From Alphaproteobacteria bacterium (GTDB taxonomy: Bacteria > Pseudomonadota > Alphaproteobacteria > Rhizobiales > Beijerinckiaceae), in the NCBI GenBank assembly GCA_016869595.1, contig VGDT01000007.1, positions 1 to 64,000 on the forward strand: a DNA stretch of 64,000 nucleotides, written 5' to 3'. The translations under genes were made by a program, and so were the position numbers. A model generated the notes under the pieces. That model did no database searches. It saw only the letters and a list, made by a program, of their open reading frames with translations, and was not told the origin of the DNA. This document shows, piece by piece, positions 18,397 to 28,238 of the stretch. The first letter of the stretch is position 1; the number at the start of each line of letters is the position of its first letter.

Positions 18397-19032
18397 ATGT
18401 CCCTTCCGCGCACCCTCAGCATCGCCGCCGAACCACAATTGCGCGCCACCCTCGTCGAGCAGTTTGCCGCGATTGGCCGCTATGCGTTGTGTGAGGGCGG
18501 TCTCAGCGCCATGGCCGAAGAATGGCCGGACGCAGCAATCTTCGATGAAGCGCATGTCGACTCTGAAGCGCTTGCCGGTGCGCGCGCACGCGGCTGCAAG
18601 ACCCGTATAGTGCTGATCGCCGATGCGCGTAGATCGCCGCCAGAAGGCGTCGACGCCGTGATTCTACGCCCGTTCCGCTTTGCTGAGCTCGTCACGCTCG
18701 TAGACGCCGCCCCTGCCCCAGCCGCCGTCGGACCGTATCGTTTCGAAGCCGGCGAACTGCGGACGCCATCGGGCGCGCGTGTGAAGCTCACCGAAAAAGA
18801 AGCGGCGATCCTCGCAAGGCTCGCACGCGCACAGGGCGCGACAGTCTCTCGCGAGGCGCTGCTTCGCGACGTGTGGGGCTACGGCCCGAACATGTCGACA
18901 CGCACGCTCGAAACGCACATCCACCGCTTAAGACGCAAACTGGAGCCGACCCCCGATCGACCACGCTGGCTCAAAACGGAACGCGACGGCTATCGGCTCG
19001 CCGCCGCGAGCGAAGAAAACTCAGCGTTTTGA
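18397..19032 (+). CDS. OmpR/PhoB-type response regulator with degenerate receiver domain
   Basis: The C-terminal half (residues 115-205) is a good OmpR-type winged helix: VKLTEKEAAILARLARAQG, VSREALLRDVWGYGPNMSTR and THIHRLRRKLEP. The N-terminal receiver is atypical: the usual acidic pair after the first strand is replaced by AAEPQLR, the possible phospho-Asp is in DAAIFDEAHVD, and the conserved Lys is Arg (ILRPFRFAEL). It may work without phosphorylation or respond to another signal. The ATG at 18397 gives 211 residues; the longer frame upstream runs through a palindromic repeat. No histidine kinase is adjacent. Confidence 0.85.
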   Translation: MSLPRTLSIAAEPQLRATLVEQFAAIGRYALCEGGLSAMAEEWPDAAIFDEAHVDSEALAGARARGCKTRIVLIADARRSPPEGVDAVILRPFRFAELVTLVDAAPAPAAVGPYRFEAGELRTPSGARVKLTEKEAAILARLARAQGATVSREALLRDVWGYGPNMSTRTLETHIHRLRRKLEPTPDRPRWLKTERDGYRLAAASEENSAF

Positions 19033-19104
19033 TCCTATGCCCTGAGGCCGCCGCATATTGAGCCGCATATAGAATTGCTGGGGAGCGCCGAAACAAAAAA
19101 ATCC

Positions 19105-19575
19105 ATGACGCTGGAAGACGATATCGACAATCTCACGCGCATTCCCCTGTTTTCGATCTTCGAGCCCAATGCCCTGCGCATGCTCGCCATTTCGGCAGAA
19201 ACGCGCCTGCTGCGGGCCGGCGACGTGCTGTTTCGACGCGGCGAAATTTCCGACGGCGGCTATGTGCTCACCATGGGATCAATGGCGCTCGACCCGCACG
19301 ACGACGGGCGCCCGCAGTCGACGATCGTTCGGCCCTGGACGCTGATCGGCGAAACCGCGCTTGTAGCGCCGTCGACTCGCCCGGCCGCCGCCATCGCCCG
19401 CGAGCCAGCCACCGTGCTTAGAATCCTGCGGCCCTTGTTTCATTTAATTTTGGAGCAGCATCCGGCGACCGCCGCGCGCGTTCGCGACTTCTTTCGTCAA
19501 AGGCTTTTGGAGTTCGTTCACGACGCCGGCGTCGAGGCTTCGGCATTCGATATCGAAATCGGCAGTTTAACCTAA
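19105..19575 (+). CDS. Stand-alone cyclic nucleotide-binding domain protein
   Basis: A 156-residue Crp-like cNMP-binding domain with no DNA-binding helix-turn-helix. The beta-barrel pattern is LTRIPLFSIFEPNALRMLAI, LLRAGDVLFRRGEISDGGYVL and the phosphate-binding cassette IGETALVAPSTRPAAAIA, where the Gly-Glu and Arg are kept. The C-terminus is a short helix. It may bind cAMP or c-di-GMP and act by protein contact. It starts 72 bp after the response regulator on the same strand, and the pair is likely functionally linked. ATG 19105 chosen; a TTG at 19075 also keeps the frame. Confidence 0.83.
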   Translation: MTLEDDIDNLTRIPLFSIFEPNALRMLAISAETRLLRAGDVLFRRGEISDGGYVLTMGSMALDPHDDGRPQSTIVRPWTLIGETALVAPSTRPAAAIAREPATVLRILRPLFHLILEQHPATAARVRDFFRQRLLEFVHDAGVEASAFDIEIGSLT

Positions 19576-19708
19576 ATCTCAAAAAAATTTCATTGTGGCC
19601 CACTCGTATCGGATCGAATCGCGCCTAACTGAGTTCTGTCCACACGCAAGCTCAAGTTGGGTTTGCGGCGCAGCGCGGCGGAACGTCGCGCCAAGAGGAG
19701 GATAGATA

Positions 19709-20035
19709 ATGCACAGAGGCCTTAAATTGGCGCTTGCTGGCGCGCTCTGCAGCGCGACTCTCGCGACCGCCGTTCCTACTGAAGCGCTCGCTGGGCCAAT
19801 GAGCGCGCCGGATCGGTCGATTGTGGCGCCTTCAAGCCCGGTTGAAAATGTCCGGTACCGCCGGGGCTGGCGGCGCGGCTATTACAATCCAGGCGCCGCA
19901 GTCGCTGCGGGCGTCGGTCTGGGACTCCTCGGCGCCGGCCTGGCGGCTTCCAGCGCCTATCCATACGGCTACGGCTACTACCCCGGTTATTATTATGGCG
20001 GATGGGGATATCCCTATTACGGCTGGGGCTGGTAA
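19709..20035 (+). CDS. Small secreted Gly/Tyr-rich protein of unknown function
   Basis: A 108-residue protein I do not recognise beyond a common alphaproteobacterial layout: signal peptide (LKLALAGALCSATLATA, cut after TEALAG or nearby), a short linker with VRYRRGWRRGYYNPG, a hydrophobic glycine-zipper-like stretch AAVAAGVGLGLLGAGLAA, and a Tyr/Gly/Pro-rich tail (YGYGYYPGYYYGGWGY). Such proteins are often cell-envelope associated. GAGGAGG 7-8 nt before the ATG gives a strong ribosome-binding site, and a hairpin with a T-run follows, so it is probably a single-gene transcript. Confidence 0.75.
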   Translation: MHRGLKLALAGALCSATLATAVPTEALAGPMSAPDRSIVAPSSPVENVRYRRGWRRGYYNPGAAVAAGVGLGLLGAGLAASSAYPYGYGYYPGYYYGGWGYPYYGWGW

Positions 20036-20064
20036 CTCAAAAACTCCTCGCGATGAGTGTCAAC

Positions 20065-20098
20065 GGCGGCGTTGGGGGCTTCCCTGCGCCGCCTTTTT
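20065..20098 (+). terminator. Rho-independent terminator after the Gly/Tyr-rich gene
   Basis: GGCGGCG (20065-20071) pairs with CGCCGCC (20087-20093) and is followed by five Ts. Confidence 0.7.
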
Positions 20099-20155
20099 GC
20101 CGTTCCCGGAGGCGAATTGTAGAAGCGGACGCCGCGCCGATTGCGGCGCAAATAA

Positions 20156-21817
<1,662 letters not shown>

Positions 21818-21834
21818 GCGAGCGGCGATGAGAA

Positions 21835-23001
21835 CTACGCCGACTCAAGAACGCGGGAACGAGCGGCCTGCGGCGCCTGCACATTGGCAGGGCGATAGTT
21901 TGGATCAATCGCGCACTTCTCCAACACCGCTTCCACATCCTCATCGGGTCCTATGGGACGTATATATTCGCCGCCCCAGGTGAGGTGTTTCACGAGCTCG
22001 TAGTCGCAGCGAGGATAGACAGACTTTAGGCCGAGCAGCGACGGCGCTTTGACAAAGGCCGCTGTCAGCAATTGGTAATAGAGCTTCTGGCTCTTTTCGA
22101 TGGGCTGCGAATAGTCCTTTTTGAAAAGGCGATCTTTGGAAAATTTCGCTTTTGCCAGCGGCGCGATATTAAGTCCATTTAAGCGCGCGCATTCCACCAT
22201 CCATTCCAATGCGCAATCCGACAATCCGTATTCGCGGTAGCCGCCGCCGACGTTGGAATGCACGCCGGGAAACCACTTTTGCTTGTAAAGCGCAAACTTA
22301 CGCTCCGAGAGATTCTTTTCGTTTCGTTGGCGATGGTAATCGGTGAACTCGATCGGCGTCGGACGGAACGGCCAGCGACGCTCATCCGCGGCCAAGGCGT
22401 GATACGCGCTTTGCACGCTTTCGCTCAATGTCACGTTGTGGAAGCTGCACCCGAACAGTTTATCGACGAAATATCCAAGGAATTCGCCATAAGGCGCGCC
22501 CAGCGCGCCGACTGTGTCCCATACGCCGAGGAAACGGATATTCACGGGCCAAGGATGACAGTAATCACTGCGGAACTGCGCTGCGTCTGCGCCCTTGGGT
22601 CTCCAGCAATCCGACTTGTCTTTGTAATGATCGTAGGCGATCGAAACCAACGGCATGTTACATCGCCTAAGGATGCCGAGATTGTGGACAAGACCTGCAA
22701 TGCTGCGCGCCGTGTAGGCGCCCCGGCTGAACCCGAAAAGGTAGACCTCATCATTCTCTTCGTAATTGCTTACAAGGAAGGAGTAGGCATCCTTAATGTT
22801 GTTAGAAATTCCGTAACCAAAAGTTCCGCCCTTGAATTTTTCGCCGCGACGCGTGCCCACGCCTGCAATGTAATGCACGAGTTGCGGGGCGCCCTTATCG
22901 TCGGCGCTCTCGATGGCTTGTAAAGTTCGCAGAACGTTGGTGCCGCGCTCGATCAGCTCGTTCCACGTACCGTCGCAGAAAATGACCAGCTTCTTGGCCA
23001 T
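21835..23001 (-). CDS. DUF2235 family alpha/beta hydrolase (Tle1-like phospholipase fold)
   Basis: A 388-residue protein of the DUF2235 family, the family of type VI phospholipase effectors of Tle1 type and many stand-alone proteins. It starts KKLVIFCDGTWNE, has the nucleophile elbow GFSRGAYTAR (Ser92), an Asp in FLGVWDTVGALG (Asp162) and the catalytic His in WFPGVHSNVGGGY (His248). No signal peptide is visible, and no type VI genes lie nearby, so a stand-alone cytoplasmic lipase or esterase is more likely than an effector. Codon use looks somewhat less GC-biased than in its neighbours, which suggests later acquisition. Confidence 0.87.
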   Translation of the reverse strand: MAKKLVIFCDGTWNELIERGTNVLRTLQAIESADDKGAPQLVHYIAGVGTRRGEKFKGGTFGYGISNNIKDAYSFLVSNYEENDEVYLFGFSRGAYTARSIAGLVHNLGILRRCNMPLVSIAYDHYKDKSDCWRPKGADAAQFRSDYCHPWPVNIRFLGVWDTVGALGAPYGEFLGYFVDKLFGCSFHNVTLSESVQSAYHALAADERRWPFRPTPIEFTDYHRQRNEKNLSERKFALYKQKWFPGVHSNVGGGYREYGLSDCALEWMVECARLNGLNIAPLAKAKFSKDRLFKKDYSQPIEKSQKLYYQLLTAAFVKAPSLLGLKSVYPRCDYELVKHLTWGGEYIRPIGPDEDVEAVLEKCAIDPNYRPANVQAPQAARSRVLESA

Positions 23002-23045
23002 GGCAATATTCCTTATACAAATGCAAAATCACATTATGAAACTTA

Positions 23046-23315
23046 TCACTCTACGTCGAAAGGCGCGACACCCGTCGGCTGGCCGTTTTCGCCAAGGGTG
23101 ATCTTCTCGATGCGGGCTTCAGCCTCCGCCAGGAGATTCTCGCAGCGCGCCTGCAGTGCCTTACCGCGCGCATAAAGCTTCACGGATTCGTCGAGAGAGA
23201 CGGCGCCCTTCTCCAGATCGCCGACGATCCGCTCAAGCTCCTGCATCGCCTGTTCGAAAGGCATCGAAGCGATGTCTGCGTTCGCGTCGGGCTCCTGCGT
23301 CATGGGTTCTCTCAT
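23046..23315 (-). CDS. xseB: Exodeoxyribonuclease VII small subunit
   Basis: Small subunit that forms the coiled coil of exonuclease VII (with XseA), which trims single-stranded DNA in repair. Family pattern: MPFEQAMQELERIVGDLEKG, VSLDESVKLYARGKALQARCE, LLAEAEARIEKI. 89 residues is normal. An ATG four codons in (23303) is an alternative start. xseA is not in the window. Confidence 0.92.
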   Translation of the reverse strand: MREPMTQEPDANADIASMPFEQAMQELERIVGDLEKGAVSLDESVKLYARGKALQARCENLLAEAEARIEKITLGENGQPTGVAPFDVE

Positions 23316-23349
23316 AGACGAAGCGCGCCTTCTTGGCTACGCAGCGCGC

Positions 23350-24750
23350 TCAGCGGGCATCGGGTTCGGCGCGACCGACGATGCGCAGGATCGCCGGAAA
23401 TTCCTCGCGCGTGCGACGCTCGATTTCATCAAGCGCGTCATGAGCGTCTTGCACGGAAACGGCGGAATCGAGTCGGCAGCGGAAATTGACGACAATTCCT
23501 CCTTCCGTCTTGCGGACCCGAACGTCGCCGACTTGCGCGGGCGGCCGGGTCTGAGCGGCGACGCGCGCAATCGCCGCTTCGATTGCGCCGGCGGCGGCCC
23601 GATCCGCGGCATGCGCCGAGAGCAGATGCATTTCGAGCGGCTCAATATGCGTCTCGACTTCGGCGTCGGCGCCGAATTCGTCACGCAGCGCGCTTTCGAA
23701 ATCGGTGGCGATGGCGTGCGCACGGCCAAGCGTCATGGCGCCGTCGAGTTCAATGTCGACGCCGATCGACAGGCGGCCGTCGACCTGCTGGGCGATGACG
23801 TGATGCGCATGAATGTGGCGGCGCGCGCCCACCAGCAGGATGCGCTCCGCGATCGTTTCGTCATCGAGCGCGCGCGGCTCGACCGACAGCGTGACATGCG
23901 CGCGCGGCGTCACGCCGGCGATGGCCTCAGAGACCGCCGATTTGATCCGCGCCGCCTGCTCCACGCGCAGTCCGCGCGCCACCCCAATCGTCGCCTCGCC
24001 GACGATATCGGGACCGATCGTGCGCAGCCGCAGAGAATCGATCGCGATGACGCCCGGCGCCTCGGCGATCGCCCTTTCGACATGCGGCGCGAGTTCGCGC
24101 GGCGCGGCGTCGAGCAAAGTGTCGATGGTGCGTCGGCCCACTCGAAAACCGGCTACGGCGATAAAGGCCGCGACGCCCAGCGCCGCCAGCGCGTCGCCGC
24201 GCTCGAACCCATAATGCGCCGCAACGAGGCCGATGAGCACCAGAGTCGACGACACCAGATCGCTGGCGAAATGCAGCGCGTCAGCGGCCAGGGCGTCGCT
24301 GCCCTCGTCTTTTGCGATGCGGCGCAACTGCCGCGCACGCACGTAGTCGATGCCGATCGAAATGACGAGAACGCCATAGATCGGCCAACCGGCGTCGATC
24401 TCGACATTCTTTTCTTGCAGGCGTCTCCATGCTTCGGCGACGACGAACAGCGCGAGACCGAATAGGAAGCCGGTTTCGATCAGCGCGGCGAGCGCCTCAT
24501 ATTTGCCGTGGCCGTAGTGATGTTCTTCGTCCGCTGGCTTCTCCGCTTCGCGCACGGCGAAATAGGTCAGCGTTGTCGCGCCGGTGTCGACGAAGGCGTG
24601 GCCGGACTCTGAAAGGAGCGCAAGCGAACCGGACCATAGTCCAGCGGCAAGTTTGGCGGCAGCGAGCAAAGCGCTCGCAGCAATGGACGCCTTGGCGGCC
24701 GCGAGCTTCACGCTTGTTCTCGCTCTTGGAAGAACCTTCGCCTGGGTCAC
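23350..24750 (-). CDS. Cation diffusion facilitator family transporter with extended cytoplasmic tail
   Basis: Proton-coupled exporter of divalent metal (Zn, Fe, Co, Mn class) in the inner membrane. The N-terminal 215 residues have the six-helix CDF core: SGSLALLSESGHAFVDTGAT and HYGHGKYEALAALIE in helix 2 and its loop, and ADALHFASDLVSSTLVLIG in helix 5 (the site-A His/Asp pair is HFASD-type, as in FieF-like proteins). A cytoplasmic dimerisation domain follows (APGVIAIDSLRLRTIGPDIV). At 466 residues it is about 150 longer than usual, and residues 300-460 look like a second ferredoxin-like unit, with VETHIEPLE and GIVVNFRCRLDSAVSVQDAHDALDEIE split by a spacer. GTG start. Confidence 0.88.
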   Translation of the reverse strand: MTQAKVLPRARTSVKLAAAKASIAASALLAAAKLAAGLWSGSLALLSESGHAFVDTGATTLTYFAVREAEKPADEEHHYGHGKYEALAALIETGFLFGLALFVVAEAWRRLQEKNVEIDAGWPIYGVLVISIGIDYVRARQLRRIAKDEGSDALAADALHFASDLVSSTLVLIGLVAAHYGFERGDALAALGVAAFIAVAGFRVGRRTIDTLLDAAPRELAPHVERAIAEAPGVIAIDSLRLRTIGPDIVGEATIGVARGLRVEQAARIKSAVSEAIAGVTPRAHVTLSVEPRALDDETIAERILLVGARRHIHAHHVIAQQVDGRLSIGVDIELDGAMTLGRAHAIATDFESALRDEFGADAEVETHIEPLEMHLLSAHAADRAAAGAIEAAIARVAAQTRPPAQVGDVRVRKTEGGIVVNFRCRLDSAVSVQDAHDALDEIERRTREEFPAILRIVGRAEPDAR

Positions 24751-24882
24751 GTAAACGCGCCACTCTATGTTTTTGGGATCGCCAGCCCTCTAGCAAGCAG
24801 CCGGCAGGGGCGCAAATCCGCGGCGACCCAGTGGTAGAACTATGGCCGACCCATAAGAGACCCATGAGATAGGAGCCGCACG

Positions 24883-25323
24883 ATGAGATTTCTGCACACC
24901 ATGATTCGGGTCGGCGACCTCGACCGCTCGCTCAATTTCTTTTGTGGACTGCTTGGACTGAAAGAGGTGCGTCGCACCCAAAATGAGAAGGGGCGCTACA
25001 CGCTCGTCTATCTCGCGGCGCCCGACGACGCCGTTGGGGCCAAGGAAAAAGACGCGCCGCTGGTCGAACTCACCTATAATTGGGATGAGCACGAATATGC
25101 GGGGGGACGAAACTTCGGGCACCTCGCCTTCGCCGTCGAGAATATTTACGAGACCTGCGCGCGTCTGCAGGCGGCGGGGGTGACGATCAACCGGCCGCCG
25201 CGAGACGGCCATATGGCTTTCGTGCGAACGCCGGACATGATCTCGATCGAACTGCTGCAAAAAGGCGGGCCGCTGCCGCCCGTTGAACCCTGGGCTTCGG
25301 CGCCGAATATCGGCAATTGGTGA
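24883..25323 (+). CDS. gloA: Lactoylglutathione lyase (glyoxalase I)
   Basis: Isomerises the hemithioacetal of methylglyoxal and glutathione to S-lactoylglutathione. Metal ligands of the two VOC modules are in the expected places: His5 ([10 protein letters not shown]), Glu in [15 protein letters not shown], His in [15 protein letters not shown], Glu in [11 protein letters not shown]. Module one contains [19 protein letters not shown]. Length 146 is close to the E. coli enzyme (135). It is monocistronic, divergent from the cation exporter. Confidence 0.94.
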   Translation: MRFLHTMIRVGDLDRSLNFFCGLLGLKEVRRTQNEKGRYTLVYLAAPDDAVGAKEKDAPLVELTYNWDEHEYAGGRNFGHLAFAVENIYETCARLQAAGVTINRPPRDGHMAFVRTPDMISIELLQKGGPLPPVEPWASAPNIGNW

Positions 25324-25746
25324 GCATTTTTTGCGGCGCCTAAAATTTTTGCGCTGCAGCTACGAATTTTTTTGCCGCTCGGAACTATTGCTCCGGCCAC
25401 GAGTTGAGTCAGAGGTCGAGCTGTGGCCTTAGCTCGGCCAATCGATATGTTGTTGATATGCTGACGAACTTTCGTCGCGAAGCTGTCACGGCTTTCAGTT
25501 AGAAAGCAATCAGCCGCGGCTTGGGAGCGCCTCTTGGCGCCGACCTTGTGTTCGCCAGCTTTGAGATCCCATCCGGGAACCGGATGAGGAGATTCTCGCA
25601 ATTTTTATAGAGATGACGTCCAGCTTAACTGGACAGCTTGACGAACCAGACGCGCGCTACGGCGCGTGAACTGGAACAAATGTCGCGGGGCAAAACGTCC
25701 GCGACCAACGAGAACTGGGAAACGGGGGTCAAGGGCGGAGGTCATC
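25324..25746 (+). other. 423-bp non-coding region: hairpin-rich leader of the following gene
   Basis: No gene is supported here. The first 60 bp are AT-rich with several T-runs after gloA. The second half (25570-25705) holds four separate perfect hairpins listed as a separate feature, and GGAGG at 25738-25742 belongs to the next gene. I see no tRNA or repeat family member. Confidence 0.7.
25570..25705 (+). ncRNA. Candidate structured RNA leader with four consecutive hairpins
   Basis: Perfect stems: CATCCGG/CCGGATG (25570-25576, 25580-25586, GAA loop); GTCCAG/CTGGAC (25618-25623, 25629-25634, CTTAA loop); ACGCGC/GCGCGT (25650-25655, 25662-25667, loop GCTACG); GTCGCGG/CCGCGAC (25682-25688, 25699-25705, 10-nt loop). 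They are evenly placed and end 42 nt before the start of the unknown gene at 25747. No known Rfam family is recognised by eye. It could be a cis-regulatory leader or an independent small RNA. Confidence 0.4.
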
Positions 25747-26106
25747 ATGGTCATCCTGGATCTGATCAATTCCTGCTCTAACGACAAGGTCGCTCAAGCC
25801 GCGCTGTCGTGCATCGGCGGACACTTCGCCGAACGGGTGCGCGTGGTCGCTGGCGAGAAGGGCCTCAGCGTGGGCAAGTTCGTCGTCCTCGCGGTGCGGG
25901 ACTTCGCGAGCCGGTCCGACGAAGCGGCGCAAGAGGCGCTTCGCGTCAAGGTTGTCCGTGACGACCAGCCTCTGCTCAGAGGCCTGCGTGAAGTGCTCGA
26001 AGCGGCGCTGGAGCGGGACCCTTTCTTTGTAGACGGCGAAGCAATCGCCACCACGCCACCCTATGGGTTCAGCGCCGCGCGTGAGAATGCGCTGCGGTAC
26101 CACTGA
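25747..26106 (+). CDS. Conserved-looking small protein of unknown function
   Basis: I do not recognise a named family. The 119-residue protein is soluble, probably helical, with no signal peptide or membrane segment. It opens MVILDLINSCSNDKVAQAAL, has a CIGGHFAERVRVVAGEKGLS stretch reminiscent of a short DNA-binding or ribbon-helix segment (VGKFVVLAVRDFASRS), and a charged helix QPLLRGLREVLEAALERD. GGAGG sits 5 nt before the ATG, which decides the start. A long hairpin-rich leader precedes it and a strong terminator follows, so it is an independent transcript, probably under post-transcriptional control. Confidence 0.7.
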   Translation: MVILDLINSCSNDKVAQAALSCIGGHFAERVRVVAGEKGLSVGKFVVLAVRDFASRSDEAAQEALRVKVVRDDQPLLRGLREVLEAALERDPFFVDGEAIATTPPYGFSAARENALRYH

Positions 26107-26125
26107 CCGCTAGCCTTTCCGCTTG

Positions 26126-26158
26126 AAAGGGCGGCGTCGCTCGGCGACGTCGCCCTTT
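26126..26158 (+). terminator. Rho-independent terminator after the unknown small gene
   Basis: AAAGGGCGGCGTCG pairs with CGACGTCGCCCTTT (one mismatch) and runs into TTTTC. It separates the small gene from the DedA gene. Confidence 0.75.
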
Positions 26159-26209
26159 TCTCTGTCTGGCCTATATAAAGGTCGAGAGCCGTCTCGTTCC
26201 TGGCCGGTG

Positions 26210-26851
26210 ATGCCGCATCTACTCGATCAGGCGCAGATCGCCGCCATCCTTTCGACCTTTGGCTATTGGGCGATTTTTTTTGTCGTGGCGCTAGAGAGCG
26301 CCGGGATTCCGTTGCCGGGCGAAACCATGCTGGTCGGCGCGGCGATTTTCGCCCGGCTCTCTGGGGCGATGGCCATCGAAGACATCGTTGTGGCTGCAGC
26401 CGCAGGCGCAATCGTCGGCGACAATGTCGGCTATTGGCTCGGGCGCGAGTTCGGCACGAAACTGCTCGAGCGCTACGGCCATTATGTCGGGCTTGGGCCC
26501 GAGAAACTGCGCTTAGGACAATATCTGTTTTACCGATGGGGCGGCGCCATCGTGTTTTTCGGGCGCTTCTTCGCTCTATTGCGGATTCTCGCCGCCTCGC
26601 TCGCCGGCGCAAATCATCTGCCGCCCGGCCGCTTCTTCATCTACAACGCCGCCGGCGGCATCGTTTGGGCCTGCGTTTTCGGCTACGGAGCCTATTTTCT
26701 CACCGCCGGTTTCGAAAAGATCAAAGGTCCGATTGCAATCGCCCTCGCCTGCGGTCTGGCGATCGGGGTGTTCATACTTTGGCGCTACTACAAGCGCCAT
26801 GAGGCGCGCCTAATACGCGAAGCCGACGCCATATTGAGCCAGCGGCGCTAG
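26210..26851 (+). CDS. DedA family membrane protein
   Basis: A 213-residue inner-membrane protein of the DedA (SNARE-associated/VTT) family, members of which flip polyprenyl or phospholipids and support envelope integrity. Family marks: FFVVALESAGIPLPGETML with the re-entrant Glu, GAIVGDNVGYWLGREFG, and the arginine motif FFGRFFALLRILAASLAGAN. Four to five hydrophobic segments are visible, the last at residues 180-200. The ATG at 26210 (after a GTG at 26207) is the best start. The stop overlaps the end of the convergent DUF2244 gene by 4 bp. Confidence 0.9.
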   Translation: MPHLLDQAQIAAILSTFGYWAIFFVVALESAGIPLPGETMLVGAAIFARLSGAMAIEDIVVAAAAGAIVGDNVGYWLGREFGTKLLERYGHYVGLGPEKLRLGQYLFYRWGGAIVFFGRFFALLRILAASLAGANHLPPGRFFIYNAAGGIVWACVFGYGAYFLTAGFEKIKGPIAIALACGLAIGVFILWRYYKRHEARLIREADAILSQRR

Positions 26852-27339
26852 CTGAAACGCGCGCCCATCCTCGCGTCGACGAGCGCACGATTGAGTTCGA
26901 GCGCCAGCTCGGCCTTCTGGTCAGGCCCGAGAAAGGCGCCGATCTCGATGGTTTCGCCTCGCGAGACCAACTCGACCCGCTCAGTGCCGAATTCTTCATG
27001 CACGGTCTGTTCGAGCCGCACCCAGGATGGGTTGAACCGCCATTCCCTTCGCTGTCCGCGCGCGCCGATCTGCGCGAAAACGAGTTCGAGCGGCGTGAGA
27101 TCGAGCGTCTCGTGGCTGCGCGCGGCGCGGAAGCTCACGCGAAAGGCGAGATAGAGGCCGAGAGCGTCAAGGCCCATGAAGCCCGCGACCGGCCAGGCCC
27201 CCATGAAAAAGAAAGGCAGCGCAAACAGGACCTGGCCGAGACAGAATATCAGGATGAAAAGATAGAAAGCGTGCGGCGTCATCGACCGGTGCGGCGTCAG
27301 CCGCGCTTCGTAGATTTTCCGCTCGAAGGGGTCGGACAT
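26848..27339 (-). CDS. DUF2244 domain membrane protein
   Basis: A 163-residue protein with two transmembrane segments close together (FYLFILIFCLGQVLFALPFF and GAWPVAGFMGLDALGLYLAF, residues 25-66) followed by a cytoplasmic beta-rich tail with LTPLELVFAQI, WRFNPSWVRLEQTVHEEFG and the end EIGAFLGPDQKAELALELNR. This is the DUF2244 layout; its function is unknown. It is divergent from nth across 46 bp, a pairing I believe is recurrent in alphaproteobacteria. Confidence 0.87.
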   Translation of the reverse strand: MSDPFERKIYEARLTPHRSMTPHAFYLFILIFCLGQVLFALPFFFMGAWPVAGFMGLDALGLYLAFRVSFRAARSHETLDLTPLELVFAQIGARGQRREWRFNPSWVRLEQTVHEEFGTERVELVSRGETIEIGAFLGPDQKAELALELNRALVDARMGARFS

Positions 27340-27385
27340 TTCTCCGGCGCTTTCTCCCTCAGATTCTAAAAGTTATAACGCGCCA

Positions 27386-28087
27386 ATGGCGGAAACAAAT
27401 ACTTCAAGCGCGCGCGTCCGCAAAAGAGCGCGACCCGGCCGGCGGCCGTCCGCCGCCGAAGCCGCCCGCATCGAGGAGATTTTCGCGCGTCTTTCAGCCG
27501 CCAATCCCCAACCCAAGAGCGAGCTCAAATACAAGAACCCCTTCACGCTGCTCGTCGCCGTCGTGCTGTCCGCGCAAGCGACCGACGCCGGCGTCAACAA
27601 GGCGACTCCGGCGCTCTTCGCGCTCGCCGACACGCCCGCCAAAATGGCGGCGCTGGGCGAAGAGCGCGTGCGCGACCTCATCAAGACGATCGGCCTCTAC
27701 CGCGCCAAGGCCAAAAATGTCGTCGCCCTTTCCCGAATGCTTGTCGAACGCCATGGCGGCGAGGTGCCGCGCACGCGCGAGGAGCTGATGGCGCTTCCGG
27801 GCGTGGGCGGCAAGACGGCGAATGTCGTGCTCAATGTCGCCTTTCACCAGCCGGTGATCGCGGTCGACACGCATATTTTCCGAGTCTCCAACCGGCTGCC
27901 GCTTGCGACAGGCAAGACGCCAGAGGAGGTCGAAACGGGACTCGAGAGGATTGTGCCAGAGAAATATCTGCTGCACGCGCATCACTGGCTCATTCTGCAC
28001 GGACGCTATGTGTGCAAGGCGCGCAAGCCCGAATGTCCGCGCTGCATCATCGCCGATCTGTGTCGGTTCAAAGGGAAGACGATTTGA
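27386..28087 (+). CDS. nth: Endonuclease III
   Basis: Bifunctional DNA glycosylase/AP lyase that removes oxidised pyrimidines. The helix-hairpin-helix LPGVGGKTANVVL carries catalytic Lys143, and Asp161 lies in VDTHIFRVSNR. The [4Fe-4S] cluster ligands are Cys210, 217, 220 and 226 in the standard C-X6-C-X2-C-X5-C spacing. The first 25 residues (Arg/Lys-rich, RKRARPGRRP) form an extension common in alphaproteobacterial Nth. Length 233. Confidence 0.96.
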   Translation: MAETNTSSARVRKRARPGRRPSAAEAARIEEIFARLSAANPQPKSELKYKNPFTLLVAVVLSAQATDAGVNKATPALFALADTPAKMAALGEERVRDLIKTIGLYRAKAKNVVALSRMLVERHGGEVPRTREELMALPGVGGKTANVVLNVAFHQPVIAVDTHIFRVSNRLPLATGKTPEEVETGLERIVPEKYLLHAHHWLILHGRYVCKARKPECPRCIIADLCRFKGKTI

Positions 28088-28128
28088 CTGAGGAATCGGC
28101 CGCTTGATCGTTCGATCAGTTCGCGAGC

Positions 28129-28232
28129 GTCATTCCCGACGCGCGCTTTGCGCGCGATCGGGAATCCATAATGCAACTCTCTTGCGACACTTCTGGATTC
28201 CCGATCAGGCCTTCGGCCTGCCGGGAATGACA
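28129..28232. repeat. Palindromic intergenic repeat (family R2)
   Basis: Third copy of the R2 element: CGTCATTCCCGACGCGCG at the left, GGGAATCC and GGATTCCCGATC in the middle, CTGCCGGGAATGACAG at the right. It separates the convergent nth and DUF815 genes. Confidence 0.85.
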
Positions 28233-28238
28233 GCGTGA

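Noticed and set aside
21835-23001. Type VI secretion effector
   Set aside because: DUF2235 proteins include Tle1 effectors, but no VgrG, PAAR, immunity or tss gene is in the window.
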